In this document: positions 33,540-45,910 of the stretch, piece after piece
How positions within the stretch are numbered: the stretch's first letter is position 1
Layout of the letters: each line of letters starts with the position of its first letter
Assembly: GCA_004352715.1 (NCBI GenBank)
Contig: SCFE01000060.1
Location: 1,969,621-2,033,620 of the forward strand
Length of the DNA stretch: 64,000 nt
Source of the DNA: Hofstenia miamia
Taxonomy: Eukaryota > Xenacoelomorpha > Acoela
Reading direction: 5' to 3'
Program-made: the position numbers and the translations under genes
Notes under the pieces: model-generated
What the model saw: only the letters and a program-made list of their open reading frames with translations
Database searches by the model: none
Told to the model about the DNA's origin: nothing

Positions 33540-35900
33540 TCGAAATTAATTTATTTGATCAGAATTTCCCTGCTAGAGCATTTACCAGGGAATTAAACAT
33601 CCTGTATCATCAATATTGTCTAGTCACTAAACTGGACTCTGAAATGTTAAACAAATTCAAATAGATTTAACCTCACTCAATAACAATGTTACCAAAATGA
33701 AAAAACCATGGAAAGTTCACTTATCAACTCATTTCCACAAGCAAAATCTGTAAAAATTCATTCAACAAACACAGCTCAAAAACATTGGTATATCACTTAA
33801 TCCGCTGATAGGCTATTATCAGATAAGCAAAATGGGTAGAAAATTTTTGCTGATCTTGGCCACAAAACGGCAAAAAATTAATGTTGACGATTGGTCAGAT
33901 TTCAAAGTGAGAAGACCCAACCTGTTCTTATCACTTCAAATTCTGTCTGGGATGCTAGAATAGGCAAATACCTAGCGATCCAAATGATTCTCTATGCCAA
34001 TAAGAAAATACTCATTATTCCAGAACTTTCCCCAATGACAAATTAATTGAGAGAGCTTCACTAAGGAAACGTTTTGTAAGGTTTTGAACGCAGCAAATTC
34101 AAAATTGGTGGACTGAAACTACTATCAAAAGAAAGAAATAAAAATCTCATGACTAGGCCAAGCGAATGTGGTAACATTGATCTGTCGCTGCTTTTTATCA
34201 ATTAAAAAGCGCATTACACGTGCCAACTTTGTGAATTAGAGCACCCCGGTATTTTATGTGTTACCAAAACCTGGTTTGACAACTACTTTAGAGGCAAAAT
34301 AGTTCTAAATAATAGTTACCAGACAACGTGTTGACAGATCTACTGGTGAACATGGCGGGATTGCCATTTTATGCAAAACCGGTTTACAATGTCATTGTAT
34401 TGAAAATGGATTTGAATCCTTAGCAGGAATTATTTTAGACATGGATAACTACTCCACTAATAATCTGCCTTTATAATTCACCTAGAAACCGTGCTTTTCG
34501 TATCCCCTGGCTTGCAATTACAAACTACCTACATTGAATTATCTCATCATTCCATGGAAGTATACTTCTTACTGGAGATTTTAACCAGCCTGATGTGTGC
34601 TGGACAGAATTCTACACCGTTGATGAATCCTTTAACTGATTTATCGATCTCATACTCAAATATTATGTGATTCAACTAGTGAATGTACCAACTTATGTTT
34701 CTGGCAATATTCTTGATCTGGAATTCTCGAATTATGATTGCATTATTGTAAAGGGTATCATTCTCGGACCACTTAGCGATTCGCTTAGTTATCATGACTA
34801 AAAGCTGTGCAAAAACTTCACGAGACTAGTCTGTTCCACATCTGTTGAGAAGCACCTTCCCGGCTGTAAACGAGCTGCTCGATACATTACTGTTCTCCTA
34901 AACAATTTGAATAACCGACCCACAATATATAGATCACTGGTTTGATGAACTCTCACGTCACCTCTCGCTTTTTTATGCCAAAAAGAAAACAAAGAGAATG
35001 AAATGTCCGCTCTTATATTCTTCCTGCACTATTTAATTGATTAGTCGTATATCAACAGCTAAGCGAGCTGGACAAGCCAGCAATGGCCTGGAACATCAAC
35101 TCTCTGACTCAATTGATCTGGATACTGAAGTGTTTATTCAAGACTTTGTTGACAAAAACAACAGTCCCCCTGACTGCTACAAATTAATAAGAATACTCAA
35201 ATCACACTATGATCTCCCACTGAAATTGCAGTACGACGGAAAATTCATCATTAGTCCTGAACTACAAGCAGAAACTCTCAACTATCATTTTTCGAAATGC
35301 TACGAGCCGCAAAAGGAATTTTTCAGGATTTCAGTCTGGCGCTTCACAATAGCCTGTCATTCTCTATAGATGATGTTGCACTTGCTATGAGATCATGCAC
35401 ACTTGGCTGTGGCCTAGATAGGATCCCTGGAGAATTTTTAAGATTTGCTCCCAGGGTCTGGCATTCCACGGCTTTAAACTTTTCTTGGCGCTTTTTTTCC
35501 ATGAAATTTTTTCCCAGTGCCGGCTCTTACAGTACACTAATGAACCATCGTCTCATAAGCATCCTTCCAACGATTTCTCTGGTTTTTGAAAAAATTGTCG
35601 GGCTAGCAATATGGAATTTACACTGAAGAAAGTACAATCTCTCAATTGTTTGCATTTCTAGATGACATATACGAAAATTTTGACAATCGGCGGAACACAT
35701 ACTGTTTTTACCTAAAATTTAGTAAAGCTTTCGATAAAATCCCCCATCACTTTCTGCTCAGAAAACTCCGCGAGTTTTGTATTGGCATATTTGCTTAAAT
35801 TAATTGCCTCTTACTTATCTAATCGCTATCATTGTGTGAGAGTTAATGATTACGACCAGTGGTGTAGTCCTAATTTTGTTAACAATTGGGCCTTATTAAA
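33540..35900 (+). pseudogene. LINE A (left copy), endonuclease + RT, decayed
   Basis: Broken frames follow the order of a CR1/jockey-like LINE ORF2. 34230-34790 is an AP-endonuclease: CVTKTWF-type ETW box, GGIAIL, LTGDFNQP-like box, then LVNVPTYVSGNILDLEF and SDSLSYHD. 35037-35640 begins the reverse transcriptase: DCYKLIRILKSHYDLPLKLQ linker, CGLDRIPGEFLRFAP, then NHRLISILPTISLVFEKIVG. 35700-35860 carries LKFSKAFDKIPHHFLLRKLR and SYLSNRYHCVRVNDY. The YADD part is missing. ORF1-like sequence may occupy about 33690-34140. Multiple stops and frameshifts make it inactive. Confidence 0.8.
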
Positions 35901-36143
35901 CCAAAAATGTAGGGACCCCACACCGCTCATAAAATGCTTACCCTTCTATTTGGTTTGCAACAAAGAAACACTGTAAAACAATAAAACTAAATTAACAATT
36001 GTAATTAATTAGTAATTAATTGAGATCTCTGTCTCAGTAGATTCAGTTTGACAATTCTGCTTTGACTATAGTAAGCTGAATGGTGTCTAAGCAACTGAAT
36101 CCTCTATAACTCAACCGACTGCATTTTCCTTACTAAAGTAATA

Positions 36144-36733
36144 CAGTAGACGCTTTATAATATATTATGCTTTATAAATCCATTGATAATAAATCACTCC
36201 CTAATACATCCAAATTATTTTAGTCAAGAATTCATTTCTAATTGAAAACCCATCTGTTAATAAATCCAAAACCCCGATTAATTAATACAATTTTCTAAGA
36301 AAAGAATGACCGACTCATGTATTAAATAGCCAAACTTATTGTAATTGTGATATCATAGATGATACTGAGATTGAAATTTTGCTCAAAGGGGTAGAAAACA
36401 CAAGAATCCGTTTTAGGTCATGTATATGATCCAGTGCGCTTTGATTAAGTTTCTTGGAAGCATGTCAAAAACGGTTAAATTAACGTCGGATTTACTGCTG
36501 TTGGGAAGAAACTAGTCAATGAAGAACCTAATTTTACAACAACTAGCAGGTACATATACTTCCAATTATATGATAATCTCCTTAAATTTGCTATTTGTAG
36601 AAATTTAGTTTCTATTCCATAATTTTCACATTTGAAACATGAAAATGTATTCTCAAGGAGTAATATCCGTTCTAGTTTTAATAAAGCCAAAATAGCCTGG
36701 TTCTAACATAGATTTATTAAGCAAGGTCTACGG
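36144..36733. mobile_element. pogo/Tigger-like MITE (left arm)
   Basis: A 590-bp segment flanked by TA (36142-36143 and 36734-36735) whose ends are inverted CAGTAGAC / CCGTAGAC followed by AT-rich sequence. The interior has no recognisable transposase. CAGTWGAC ends plus TA flanks are typical of pogo/Tigger derivatives. Part of the terminal sequence recurs in direct orientation at about 36878-36950. Confidence 0.55.
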
Positions 36734-36779
36734 TATATGCATTCTTGGCTTTCTCTCCAGCATTGTTTGCACGACTTCA

Positions 36780-38200
36780 AAAATGAGTTAAAAGGGCCAA
36801 ATAGAAATTCCATATTATTAATAGTGGCTATTCATCTAGTGTCGATTACCAAACCAACTTTTCTAAACTGGATGTTAAGTAATATATTATGCTTTATAAA
36901 TCCTTTGCTAATAAAGCACCCCCTAATACATCGAAATTATTTCAGGTGAAACATTGCATTGATTGAATTCATAACATCATGAATTGCGAGTTCCAGTTTG
37001 TGGTTTACTTGACAATTTTGTAAGTGTTTTTCTTGACCACTTTTTAGATCAGCTCACCATTGGGTAGCAAGCAACTTGCCTGGGTGGGTAGTGGATTGCT
37101 AGAAAATAAAACGAAAAACTCTGAATTTTTAAATTAGATGAGTCCCCAATTGTGTCCAGATGAAGAGAATGCAAGCTTATCAGAATAAGATAGTTTTGAT
37201 CTAGGAGCAGCTTTACAAGATGACAAAAACCTCTCTAGTCTAAAACCTCATCATTCACTCACTGTATGATTCATTTTCATTTGATGTGTTGATGTCACTT
37301 AGTATTGAAAATGTGACGTTGAAATTAGGACAACTACTCTATCTTTCTTTGCTTTGTAATAAACAAGAGTAGCATGCTTGTCATGCGCAAAGAGTGATGA
37401 AAAAAGTTCTCAATACTTGAAGGTTTTAATTTCTATAGGAATTTCCCACTATATGAGTTTTATCGTAATCTTGCCTGTTCGTTCACGCGTTTTTTGCACT
37501 TCTCCTAAATAGAGTTAAAAGGGCCAAATTGAAATTCCATATTCTGTATAGTGGCTATTCATCTAGTGTCGATTACCAAACCAACTTTTCTAAACTGGAT
37601 ATTAAGATCCTTACATATCATTTTTGCTTTTCTTCTAATTTTGTTGCTGGGGGTAGACAGTGTAAATCTTATCACAAAATGATTTCAGGTGAAACATTGC
37701 ATTGATTGAATTCATAACATCATGAATTGCGAGTTCCAGTTTGTGGTTTACTTGACAATTTTGTAAGTTTATTTTCTTGACCACTTGTTAGATCAGCTCA
37801 CCATTGGGTAGCAAGCAACTTACCTGGGTGGGTAGTGGATTGCTAGAAAATAAAACGAAAAACTCTGAATTTTTAAATTAGATGAGTCCCCAATTGTGTC
37901 CAGATGAAGAGAATGAAGTCCTTTCATCAGAAGATAGTTTTGATCTTGAAGCAGCTTTACAAGATGACAAAAACCTCTCTATTTTCTCAATGTATCATTC
38001 ATTTACTTTTTGTTTCATGTTCATTTGATGTGTTGATGTCACTTATTAATCAAAATGTGACGTTGAAATTAGGATAGAACAACTGCTCTATCTTTCTTTG
38101 CTTTGTAATAAAGTAGCATGCTTGTCATGCGCAAAGAGTGATGAAAAAAGTTCTCAATACTTGAAGGTTTTAAGTTCTATAGGAATTTCCCATTTATTTT
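36780..38200. repeat. 0.7-kb tandem duplication in left arm
   Basis: About 36780-37500 and 37510-38200 are direct copies: both contain the block from 'GTGTCGATTACCAAACC' through 'CATGCTTGTCATGCGC'. The right arm has only one such unit at 59215-59860, combining features of both left units. Each unit includes the C-terminal piggyBac-like remnant (minus strand) and, on the plus strand, a short acidic frame starting MSPQLCPDEEN. Confidence 0.75.
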
Positions 38201-39375
38201 GCCTTATCGTACACAGGTATGTTCAATTTTGCTTTCTTAGCTCTTTACTAAATGAAGTGAACTGAAATGGACAGTATCCTCGATATGCTGCTAACATTTC
38301 GTATATTGTAAGACGTGGTCCTGGAATATATGAACTTCGTAAAGTCTTTATGAAAGTTTTCCATACTTTACGCATTGAAGCAAATTTATCATTCCTTCTA
38401 TTTTTCCGATATGTTGTATAATCTTCAAACGTATGATTTTAAAATTTCCTTAAAACGATGACGCGAAATAGTAGCATTATATATGGGTCGACCATGATCT
38501 TCATTGAAAATATGCTCAACAAGAAGTTTGCAATCGCGAAGTGCACCACAAACTAGCAATACTCCCAGAAAACCAATCATTTCATCGAAAGAAATATTTT
38601 CTAAAATTCCAGACAGTTTATGTCCTTCAGCATTTGTTGAGACCATTGTCATCAGAAGCAACTCGTTATTCAGGAAATGGTAAGCCTGCCGTTTTACGAA
38701 CAATGTTAATAGCACGAGATCGGGATGGTGTTAAATTTGGTAAAGAGGACAACGCGACGTCTTTAGTTTGACATGGCGTTGCAGAATTGCTAGCTTCACT
38801 TGTTGTAGGAGAGTGAGGTACGCTAAGGCTGGAATTTAAACTTGTATCTGAGTCTATATCATTGTCATTGTGCTGATCAAAAGAAAATGTAGATGGATCA
38901 ATGTCATTTCCTTCACCGTAGACTGAATCACTTTTGGAATAGTCATCGTCAATATCAGTTTCATTTGCATTCTGCACATATCCTTAAAATGTATGATGGT
39001 CTTCTCTCTCTTTGAGGAGAATGCTTAGATAGCGACATTAAAAATTTAACCTAAAAAATTATATTAACTTAATAAATTTTTCAATTAAGCCTTATTAGAT
39101 TTGAAAATGTACTAAAAACTATATAAATCACATGGATACATTTAATGATGAATTTAGTTGGGTCAGTTTGACCCAATCAGTCATATTTGTGTGAGAAAAA
39201 TAAAAGCAGTTTTTTAGCGACCACGTTTATCTCCAGCTATCCAAAGCTTCATATATATAATGTAGACAACTAAGTAGGAGAATACACAAACACTCATGGT
39301 TTGTCAAAAGAAACTCGAGATGTGTAAAATGATTTCAATTTGAATTAGGTCATTTTGACCCAATCAGTCCGTGGG
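38040..39375 (-). mobile_element. piggyBac-like element, internally deleted (left arm)
   Basis: The 5' end is probably at 39375: CCCACGGACTGATTGGGTC preceded by TTAG, a near match to the TTAA target of piggyBac. The transposase pieces on the minus strand are an acidic N-terminus (38666-38977), then the domain start IGFLGVLLVCGALRD and EDHGRPIYNATISRHRFKEILK (38425-38600), then YIPGPRLTIYEMLAAYRG (about 38280-38340), where the first catalytic Asp has become Tyr. The catalytic core is deleted and the sequence jumps to a C-terminal piece (LFSSLFAHDKHATLVYYKAK, about 38100-38180). Several frameshifts; inactive. Confidence 0.8.
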
Positions 39376-39379
39376 CTAA

Positions 39380-41100
39380 CGATGCTGTAAATATAATGTA
39401 TCATGCTGTGTATTTGGCGTTTCATTTTGGCTTAATACCATACCATAGAAACATTTTACAATTGAAATATTAGAAAGCCTGCATAGCATTGTTTTGTTGA
39501 TTTAATGTCTAAAACTATATGCACTATTGGGAGATTGAAGTTAAACCTTCCCTGCTACTCGTTTCCAACAATAATTTCAGTCTCTCTGTTGTGATGTCTC
39601 ATATTGGGATAACAATAGAGAAAAAAATTTGTTTACCTAATTTAATACTCCGTGCATACTACATAACAATCATGCACTGCGTTTATGCCAATATTACTCA
39701 TTCTTTTTCTAAAAATATCATGGCCACTAATAAATGCCAAACCTCTGTGAATTCTTTGTTAATTTGTGAATATTTTATTCTGAAAAACCAACCCTTTAAA
39801 AATATAATGGTGATGCAAAAAAATATTCTGAAGCACATAAAATATTTTTAGAAATTTAGCATTTATCAGGATATTGGATTTATTAACACCCAGATAATAT
39901 GTTTTTGGGTATTTGAGGATCAATAGCTTTTGCCATTTGCTTATATCATGTTGCACTTAAACTGAAAAACCACAATAGTGGCAGTTATTTTTATCTATGA
40001 ATAAAGGGTTTTCTCATATATCCTGCTATCAACAAAACGCTTGAACCTGCACTTCACAAAATTGACGTCCAATACTTAAATGTTCCTATATAAAAGTACA
40101 TATGTTTATCCTTCAAAAAAATTTCGAGGAACAAATGAGTCAATCTAATAGTGATTTTTCTATCATATTTTCCTTCCAGTAGCTGCAATACTAAATCTTA
40201 GCATGAATCAATTTGAAATGTTTCTTGCTAAATTGAAGAGATGGGATATTGCTAGTAATGTTTACTAAACTTCATTTTCTGAAGGGTCAATGGAATGTTT
40301 TTCCTGAAAATTTAGTGATGAACAAAGGGAAAATTGCACTAACTGATCAAGAGACGTATTTAGGAGTGTGGTTATATCTAGAACATATTGAAATCTGCAA
40401 AAAATATTAATTTCGGAGAATATTTTGGCCCCATATAATTTCTGTTGGTTTAGATCAATGAAAAATATCTATTTATTAGTTATTTGATCACAAAAAAATT
40501 TGTTGAAAAGCTAAGAGCATTGATAATATCTCAATTAAAGGAATTTGAATACAAAACATTGCTTAAGTTAACATCAAATTACAATTAGATGTTTGTGTAC
40601 AATTATAAAAGTTATTTGAGGGCTTTTTGTATCTACATCATAATACAATTTTCAATTCCTAAATTTAATAATCTATTTAGGCAATAAAATCAATTTCATG
40701 ATAATTCCTTAAGTATGGTTTCTACTATTAAAATGACATCAAATTCGTTTTTAGCAACATCAAATTGATCAGAAAAAGTATTCAACTAAGACCAAATATT
40801 TTTTGTCACACAGTGTTATTTATTAGTCAGTTTTAATAAAGGCAGCATACAATTAGGTATATTTTCGTTACAATTTGAATGGAGGTGAGACAATTGTATT
40901 GGAGTCAATAATTAACAATAAATAATTAAAAAATTTAAGACATCTAAAAAATTATATTAGTATCGAGTCACAAACTTCTAAAAACAGCGATACTGAATAT
41001 AATTAGTGGATTAATTCTTAAAAATTTTCATAATTTTATCTATGTTAATGCATATCAAAATATACTCAACATCTTCAGTGTCTACAAAAGCTTTGCATTT
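39380..41100. repeat. Arm sequence without recognisable coding content
   Basis: AT-rich repeat sequence shared by all three copies of this block (left arm and right copies A and B). Frames such as 39519-39851 have no family I recognise. It is the segment that carries the 200-base insertion in copy B. Confidence 0.5.
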
Positions 41101-41940
41101 GGCCATTTTATATAAAAATTTGTTGTGGGGATTTGAGAGGAAATTTCTAATCCTGTAGCCGAAACCATAAGGGCTATGCATAAATCGTCCCAGAGAGTAC
41201 CTCCTTGCGGTGGTTCCTGGGTAATATTAACACTCTGTGGGTGCGTCTGTGTGCGGAGTCTGGAACCTACATCAGGCGTTAAAACCAGGGTAACAGAAGG
41301 TGCCATCATGTGTACTTTGTGCATGTACAGAGGGCGACACAGTGGAAACACTGTTAGCAAGACTGCTACTGGCACCAGTTCGGAAACTCTCTGTCTCTTG
41401 CCTATGAGATAGGCCTAGGCCAGCGTTTGCTGTGCCTTTACTGTTGAGGCAGCTTTGCTATGTCACAGGTAGTTATAGTTTAAGATCCAACATGTCTTTT
41501 AAATGGAGTCACCCTAACTAGATGCTTTGCATTCAGTGCTCCCGTACTCCAATAAACTTTTCGGATCTATATAGCAGCCAGCAGGCGCTCTCTAAAGTTA
41601 CCACCGTTAATAGCTTTGGTTGGCTAAAGCGGGAGAGACGCAACCGTCTCAACTTAAGTTCGGCCTTTGGCTTCACTTTGCTGATCAGACTCACTGCAGC
41701 ACTCTGCGTGCCGGGGGTCGCCAGAGGTTTCTCACGAGTAAACCGACCTGGTACACTTCTAGGGGTATGGTCTGACCGGATCGTGGTATCACCCACTCAT
41801 CAGTCTTGGACTGCTTGAGTAACCCCAAATCCTGTGATGTAGTATGGGACTTGTTGTGTGGATTTGTCGATATTTCTTGTGGTGTGGTATGAGTTGTGAA
41901 TAAAAAGATATCATCCCAGTACAAGCCTGGAAATAAGTCA
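41100..41940. repeat. Unclassified G+C-richer repeat (left arm)
   Basis: About 840 bases clearly richer in G+C than the surrounding AT-rich arm. Open frames exist on both strands (for example 97 residues on minus, 41082-41375, and 98 on plus, 41522-41818), but no domain is recognisable. The abrupt composition change suggests a distinct inserted element; no terminal repeats or target duplication were found. Confidence 0.5.
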
Positions 41941-42989
41941 AGAAAATGTTGAAAGAGCTTCAGTCAAATAAATTATAAATTTGTGATGTGATATCAAGAT
42001 ATGAAATCTTTATACTCATGTAGCAATAACCTTCAAAGAAAATTAAATACCGGCATTCAACACAGAAAATCATCCTTATACAACTGAAGCACAGAGAGAA
42101 GACCAAAGTTGAGAACCTCAAAACATTTTACGGAACTACAATAAATAAATACCCCTATTATCATGGATGATAAATCATTTTTTACTCAGATATGATAAAA
42201 TTCCTAAATGTATATAAAATTGGTTAAAATGTGCAAACTCATTGACCACTTATACAACAAAAAAAATTGATTTGGACATAAATACAAACATCATGAGTGA
42301 ACTGGGGATTGCTTAACCCCCAATTTTCCACATTTACAAAGAATTTTTTCCAAGCCTTTTTGCAAATTTGAAAATTTTAGGGCATAGGTAGGTTTATTGG
42401 GGAATTTACTTTAATGGTTTCTTGTTTAAAGTGAATATTAAAGCGGATTGCTCTGTCTGAATTGGTTGAAAAAATCTACTATTTCTTTGAACATTTCGAA
42501 TTATTGAAAATATTGAAATTCTCTCCATAACTAACATTTATGTATTTATTGTTTTGAGCACATGGAAGCAACAAAGAAATTTGACTGTTTCTTTATATGG
42601 GTAAGGTTAGAAATCGTGGCACGCCTTGATGGGACAGAACCAGATTGCGGACTAAGATCGAAAAATAAAAAGGAGACTCCTCTATCACGTGGTGTTTTCA
42701 GATTGAGTATACTGTTTACAGTTTTTAAATTTTAGGCGTTTGAATTTTTTTTCTAAGACTATAAAAATTTTAAAAAATTCCCGTCAGTTTAATGTTAGGA
42801 AGCAAGATATCCGGGTGTAGAAAGTCTACTACATTATCCGAATTGCATCACTTAATTTGATTATTTTTATATAACAGCCTATTTGCTTATATATCCAATA
42901 TAAGTTGTTTTGGTAATGCCTTTTTCCTTTTTATTTCAAAATGTACGAATTTAAACGAAAAGTACTTCAAACACAGAAATGCTTTTTAA

Positions 42990-44290
42990 AAAAATGTGAA
43001 CAAAATGGGGGTTAAAATCCTTAGAAATCTTAACAATAATTCTCGTTATGGAAAGTAACCCAGAGTCAACAATTTTCGAAAATAAAATTAAAGATGTATT
43101 AAGCCATTTAAAAAAAAATTAAATTTGCTGATCTAAGTAATATAAGTTTTAGTGCAAATCACAATGAATTTATGCAAATGCTAAGTATAATAGGAAATAT
43201 CACAATGTATGCGTTTAGGGAAATCTGGTTAAAAGATTCAATTTATCCACAAGCTGATACAATCTTCTTTTGCCCTAAAAAACCGAATGACTCTGTTACA
43301 AGATATTAAATAGGATCTTTAAGAAGTAATCCAAGATGCACTGACTCAAATTTAAGTTCCACTCTACAAAATGGTCTCTAACCAAGTTAAAAGAACACCC
43401 TCAAGGCTGAGTATATAAAAATTATTGAGTATGAAATAGTTGAAAGCAATCCAAATGAAATTAAGTAGTTGAAATTTTCCATTGAAAAGTCTAGAATTAA
43501 AAAGGTGAAGAGGAAATACAATATATTTAGTGAAAATATTGAAAGTACAGTTGAGATGCTAACAGATATTTGCAGAAAATTTACCTGAAGAAGACTTGGA
43601 CATTCCATTTCATTAACTACAATCAATATAAGTTGTTTTGGTAATGCCTTTCCTTTTCATTTCAAAATGCACGGATTTAAAGGAAAAGTACTTCAAACAC
43701 AGAAATGCACATTCCATTTCATTACCCTACAATCAATGAAGAGGAAAAGGAAGATCTAAAAATTGATATCACCATAGATAAAATTGAGTCAGCAATCGAG
43801 AGGCTCAAAAGAATCCCAGGTATCAATGATCTCAATTCATCTTTTTATAAATCATAGACATCACAATTGGCACCATTTATTAGATTGCTTATCAATTCAA
43901 TTTGAGAAAATGGTTGCATCTTTCTCTTCTAGTATGTTGAGTAAAACAAACAACCACAACTGACCAACTCATGGAGATATCTCTTTACTAAATATCCATA
44001 TAAAAATTCTGTCAAATACATGAATAATTGGTTATCAAAAATTGCACAACAAAGCATATATGTTTTCTATATGTAGATACGGTTTGCAGATGATCTCACT
44101 TTCATCATGTTGAATACCTCAAGCTTAAAAATATCATTACTGAATTAAGTGTATTTAGGAAGGTTAGTGGCTTATCAATAAAAATAGAAAAGGCATTTAT
44201 GCTAGTCTTAATTTGGATAGGCACTCTTAATATGATAAACTTTTTAGCCGAAATTCGGGCTCTTATAAACTTCATAAAACTATTTGATTT
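42990..44290 (+). pseudogene. LINE B (left copy), decayed
   Basis: Fragments of a second LINE type. 43010-43300 has LTIILVMESNPEST, a corrupted 2A-like N-terminus, then NISFSANHNEFMQML and FREIWLKDSIYPQADTIFFC, matching the start of an endonuclease (ETWL box). 43710-43910 has ITIDKIESAIERLKRIPGIN then LAPFIRLLINSI, the start of a reverse transcriptase. 44080-44260 has IRFADDLTFIM (FADD at 44083-44094) and VSGLSIKIEKAF, the catalytic palm. Pieces between are deleted and an 85-base block is duplicated (42897 and 43621). Confidence 0.65.
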
Positions 44291-44997
44291 CGAATGAAAT
44301 AGTTGTGTTTAGTAAACACTCTCGTTCATTATTGGACATTATTTATAAAAGGTCAAGAAGAAAAAAGAAATCAATTGAAAAGAAAGAACTTGCGAACCTG
44401 CACCGATTATTTCAACTAACAGAGGATGACACCAATTATATGATAGACAAAGCTATAATGACTGAATTAATCAAGAAGAATCCTGATAATAAATTTTCAG
44501 TCGAAAAGTCGAATACTATTCATCTCAGTACTCGACAGCCAAAGCACATAAAACCAGGTACACATTTTCTAATCTTGGGATCATCTATGTTTATGAATCT
44601 GCGATCAAATAAATTGTTGCATGACAAAGTAACGACCGTAAATTCGTATCCTGTATTATCTAGTGTTTCACTCAACATGCCCTCTTTTTCCTACACAATG
44701 CCAAATATGAAGAAAAATAAATATCTTAAGAGATTCAATATTACTACTAATAGCACACATTTGCTTCTAAGTGTCAATAACATTGTATATGCTGTTTTGT
44801 TAGCAAAAAATATTTCAATACTACTAATCATAGGTGGCATTGAATCAAACCCAGGGCCCACCTTGCCAAATGTTTATACCTATGAAAAATATTGTCATAA
44901 AATGCTGCATTACAACAACTGTATAATATATGTGCATTTAAACTTTCAAAATTTTCAAATAAGTACATTACTTTCCAATCCTTTATTAATAAGATAG
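44284..44997 (+). CDS. LINE C ORF: SGNH-like part plus 2A-like motif
   Basis: A 237-residue frame (it opens at TTG; no good ATG). Residues about 90-124 (KPGTHFLILGSSMFMNLRSN) resemble the first block of SGNH/esterase-like ORF1 domains of CR1-type LINEs. After 44653 the sequence leaves the inverted repeat and runs into LLIIGGIESNPGPT, a 2A-like motif at 44833-44859, typical of the N-terminus of some LINE ORFs, where ribosome skipping releases the upstream peptide. The usual Asp before I/V-E is Gly here. The frame may be a junction of ORF1 and ORF2 pieces rather than a natural protein. Confidence 0.55.
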   Translation: MISNEIVVFSKHSRSLLDIIYKRSRRKKKSIEKKELANLHRLFQLTEDDTNYMIDKAIMTELIKKNPDNKFSVEKSNTIHLSTRQPKHIKPGTHFLILGSSMFMNLRSNKLLHDKVTTVNSYPVLSSVSLNMPSFSYTMPNMKKNKYLKRFNITTNSTHLLLSVNNIVYAVLLAKNISILLIIGGIESNPGPTLPNVYTYEKYCHKMLHYNNCIIYVHLNFQNFQISTLLSNPLLIR

Positions 44998-45017
44998 GAC
45001 AAATTCAATTCTGGGTA

Positions 45018-45545
45018 CTTCTGAAACATGGCTGCTCGATTCCGATCCGGATACAATTTGGAAACCATCAGGTTACAAAATATTCCGATGTGATAGAAAT
45101 TTGCTCAAATCTGACAAAACTAAAAGAGCGGGGTTCTTATTATAATTCTAGAAAGTTTTTGGCCAATATATAGGCCAGACATACGTAACACGTACCACAA
45201 AGCTTTTGGGTAGAGTTAAGCATTCCTACTATACATAACAAGTGTCAAAAACAGTTACTAAATGTCTCATATTGCTCAAACAAATGTATGTTGAAAAATT
45301 TCATTGAAGAAATTGAAAATAAAACAAGGAAATGTGTAGTAGAAAACAAACAATTTCTGGTAATGGGAGACTGGAATATCAATTACTTTAATAGAAATGA
45401 AAACGAGCAACTAAATTTATTTCTAAATTCAATAGACATAAGTAGTATCAATGAAACTATACCAAGCCGCATTATTAATAGAACTTCAACTCTAATCGAT
45501 TATTTTTTTGTTAAAAACGCTAATGATTTCAAATATTTAGGCAAT
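45018..45545 (+). pseudogene. LINE C endonuclease, decayed
   Basis: Shifted frames give ILGTSETWLLDSDPDTIWKP and SGYKIFRCDRN (45010-45110), the ETW catalytic box of an AP-like endonuclease. Then 45288-45551 contains FLVMGDWNINYF (the GDxN box) and INRTSTLIDYFFVKN, the C-terminal part. The final SDH box is missing, so the domain is truncated and directly followed by reverse transcriptase sequence. Confidence 0.75.
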
Positions 45546-45831
45546 GAATGATATTAAATATGCTACCGAAAAAGGGAGGGCTTCTTTAGACAATAGTAAT
45601 TTTTTAGGAATAGCTTGCTTAGATCTTTATAAAGCATTGCATTCAATTAATCACAACATCCTTATAAGAAAATTAGAACACATTGTCTTTGCAACTATAT
45701 GTAGGGAATTAATTAGAATCTATTTAAGTAACCAATATCAAAAAGTTAAGTTCAAGGGAATTTTTTCAAGATGGAGAAAATTATACAAAGGTATTCCACA
45801 AGGCACTCTGCTAGGACAGTTGCTTTTTACA

Positions 45832-45867
<36 letters not shown>
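45544..45867 (+). pseudogene. LINE C reverse transcriptase, left piece
   Basis: Encodes FLGIACLDLYKALHSINHNI then RKLEHIVF, YLSNQYQKVKF and KGIPQGTLLGQLLFTIYI. These are RT palm motifs: the LDL-x-KAFD-like box with the catalytic Asp, and PQG-x-LG-x-LLF. At the codons for the following 'YINDL' the reading frame dissolves into a (TA)n tract; beyond it the sequence is unrelated. The fingers region is deleted upstream. Confidence 0.8.

Positions 45868-45907
<40 letters not shown>
45831..45907. repeat. (TA)n microsatellite inside RT coding sequence
   Basis: About 75 bases of almost pure TA dinucleotides starting exactly at the T-I-Y-I codons of the LINE C reverse transcriptase. Confidence 0.95.

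Positions 45908-45910
<3 letters not shown>

Larger units (their letters stand above)
33199..44653. repeat. Left arm of giant inverted repeat
   Basis: This arm reappears in reverse complement on the right: 33199-36870 as about 59740-64000, about 37580-41000 as both 51765-55133 and 56134-59720, and 41000-44653 as 48130-51770. The arm contains, in order, LINE A, a pogo-like MITE, a 0.7-kb tandem duplication (about 36780-37500 and 37510-38200), a deleted piggyBac-like element, an unclassified G+C-richer repeat and LINE B. The right-hand boundary is sharp at 44653. Confidence 0.85.
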
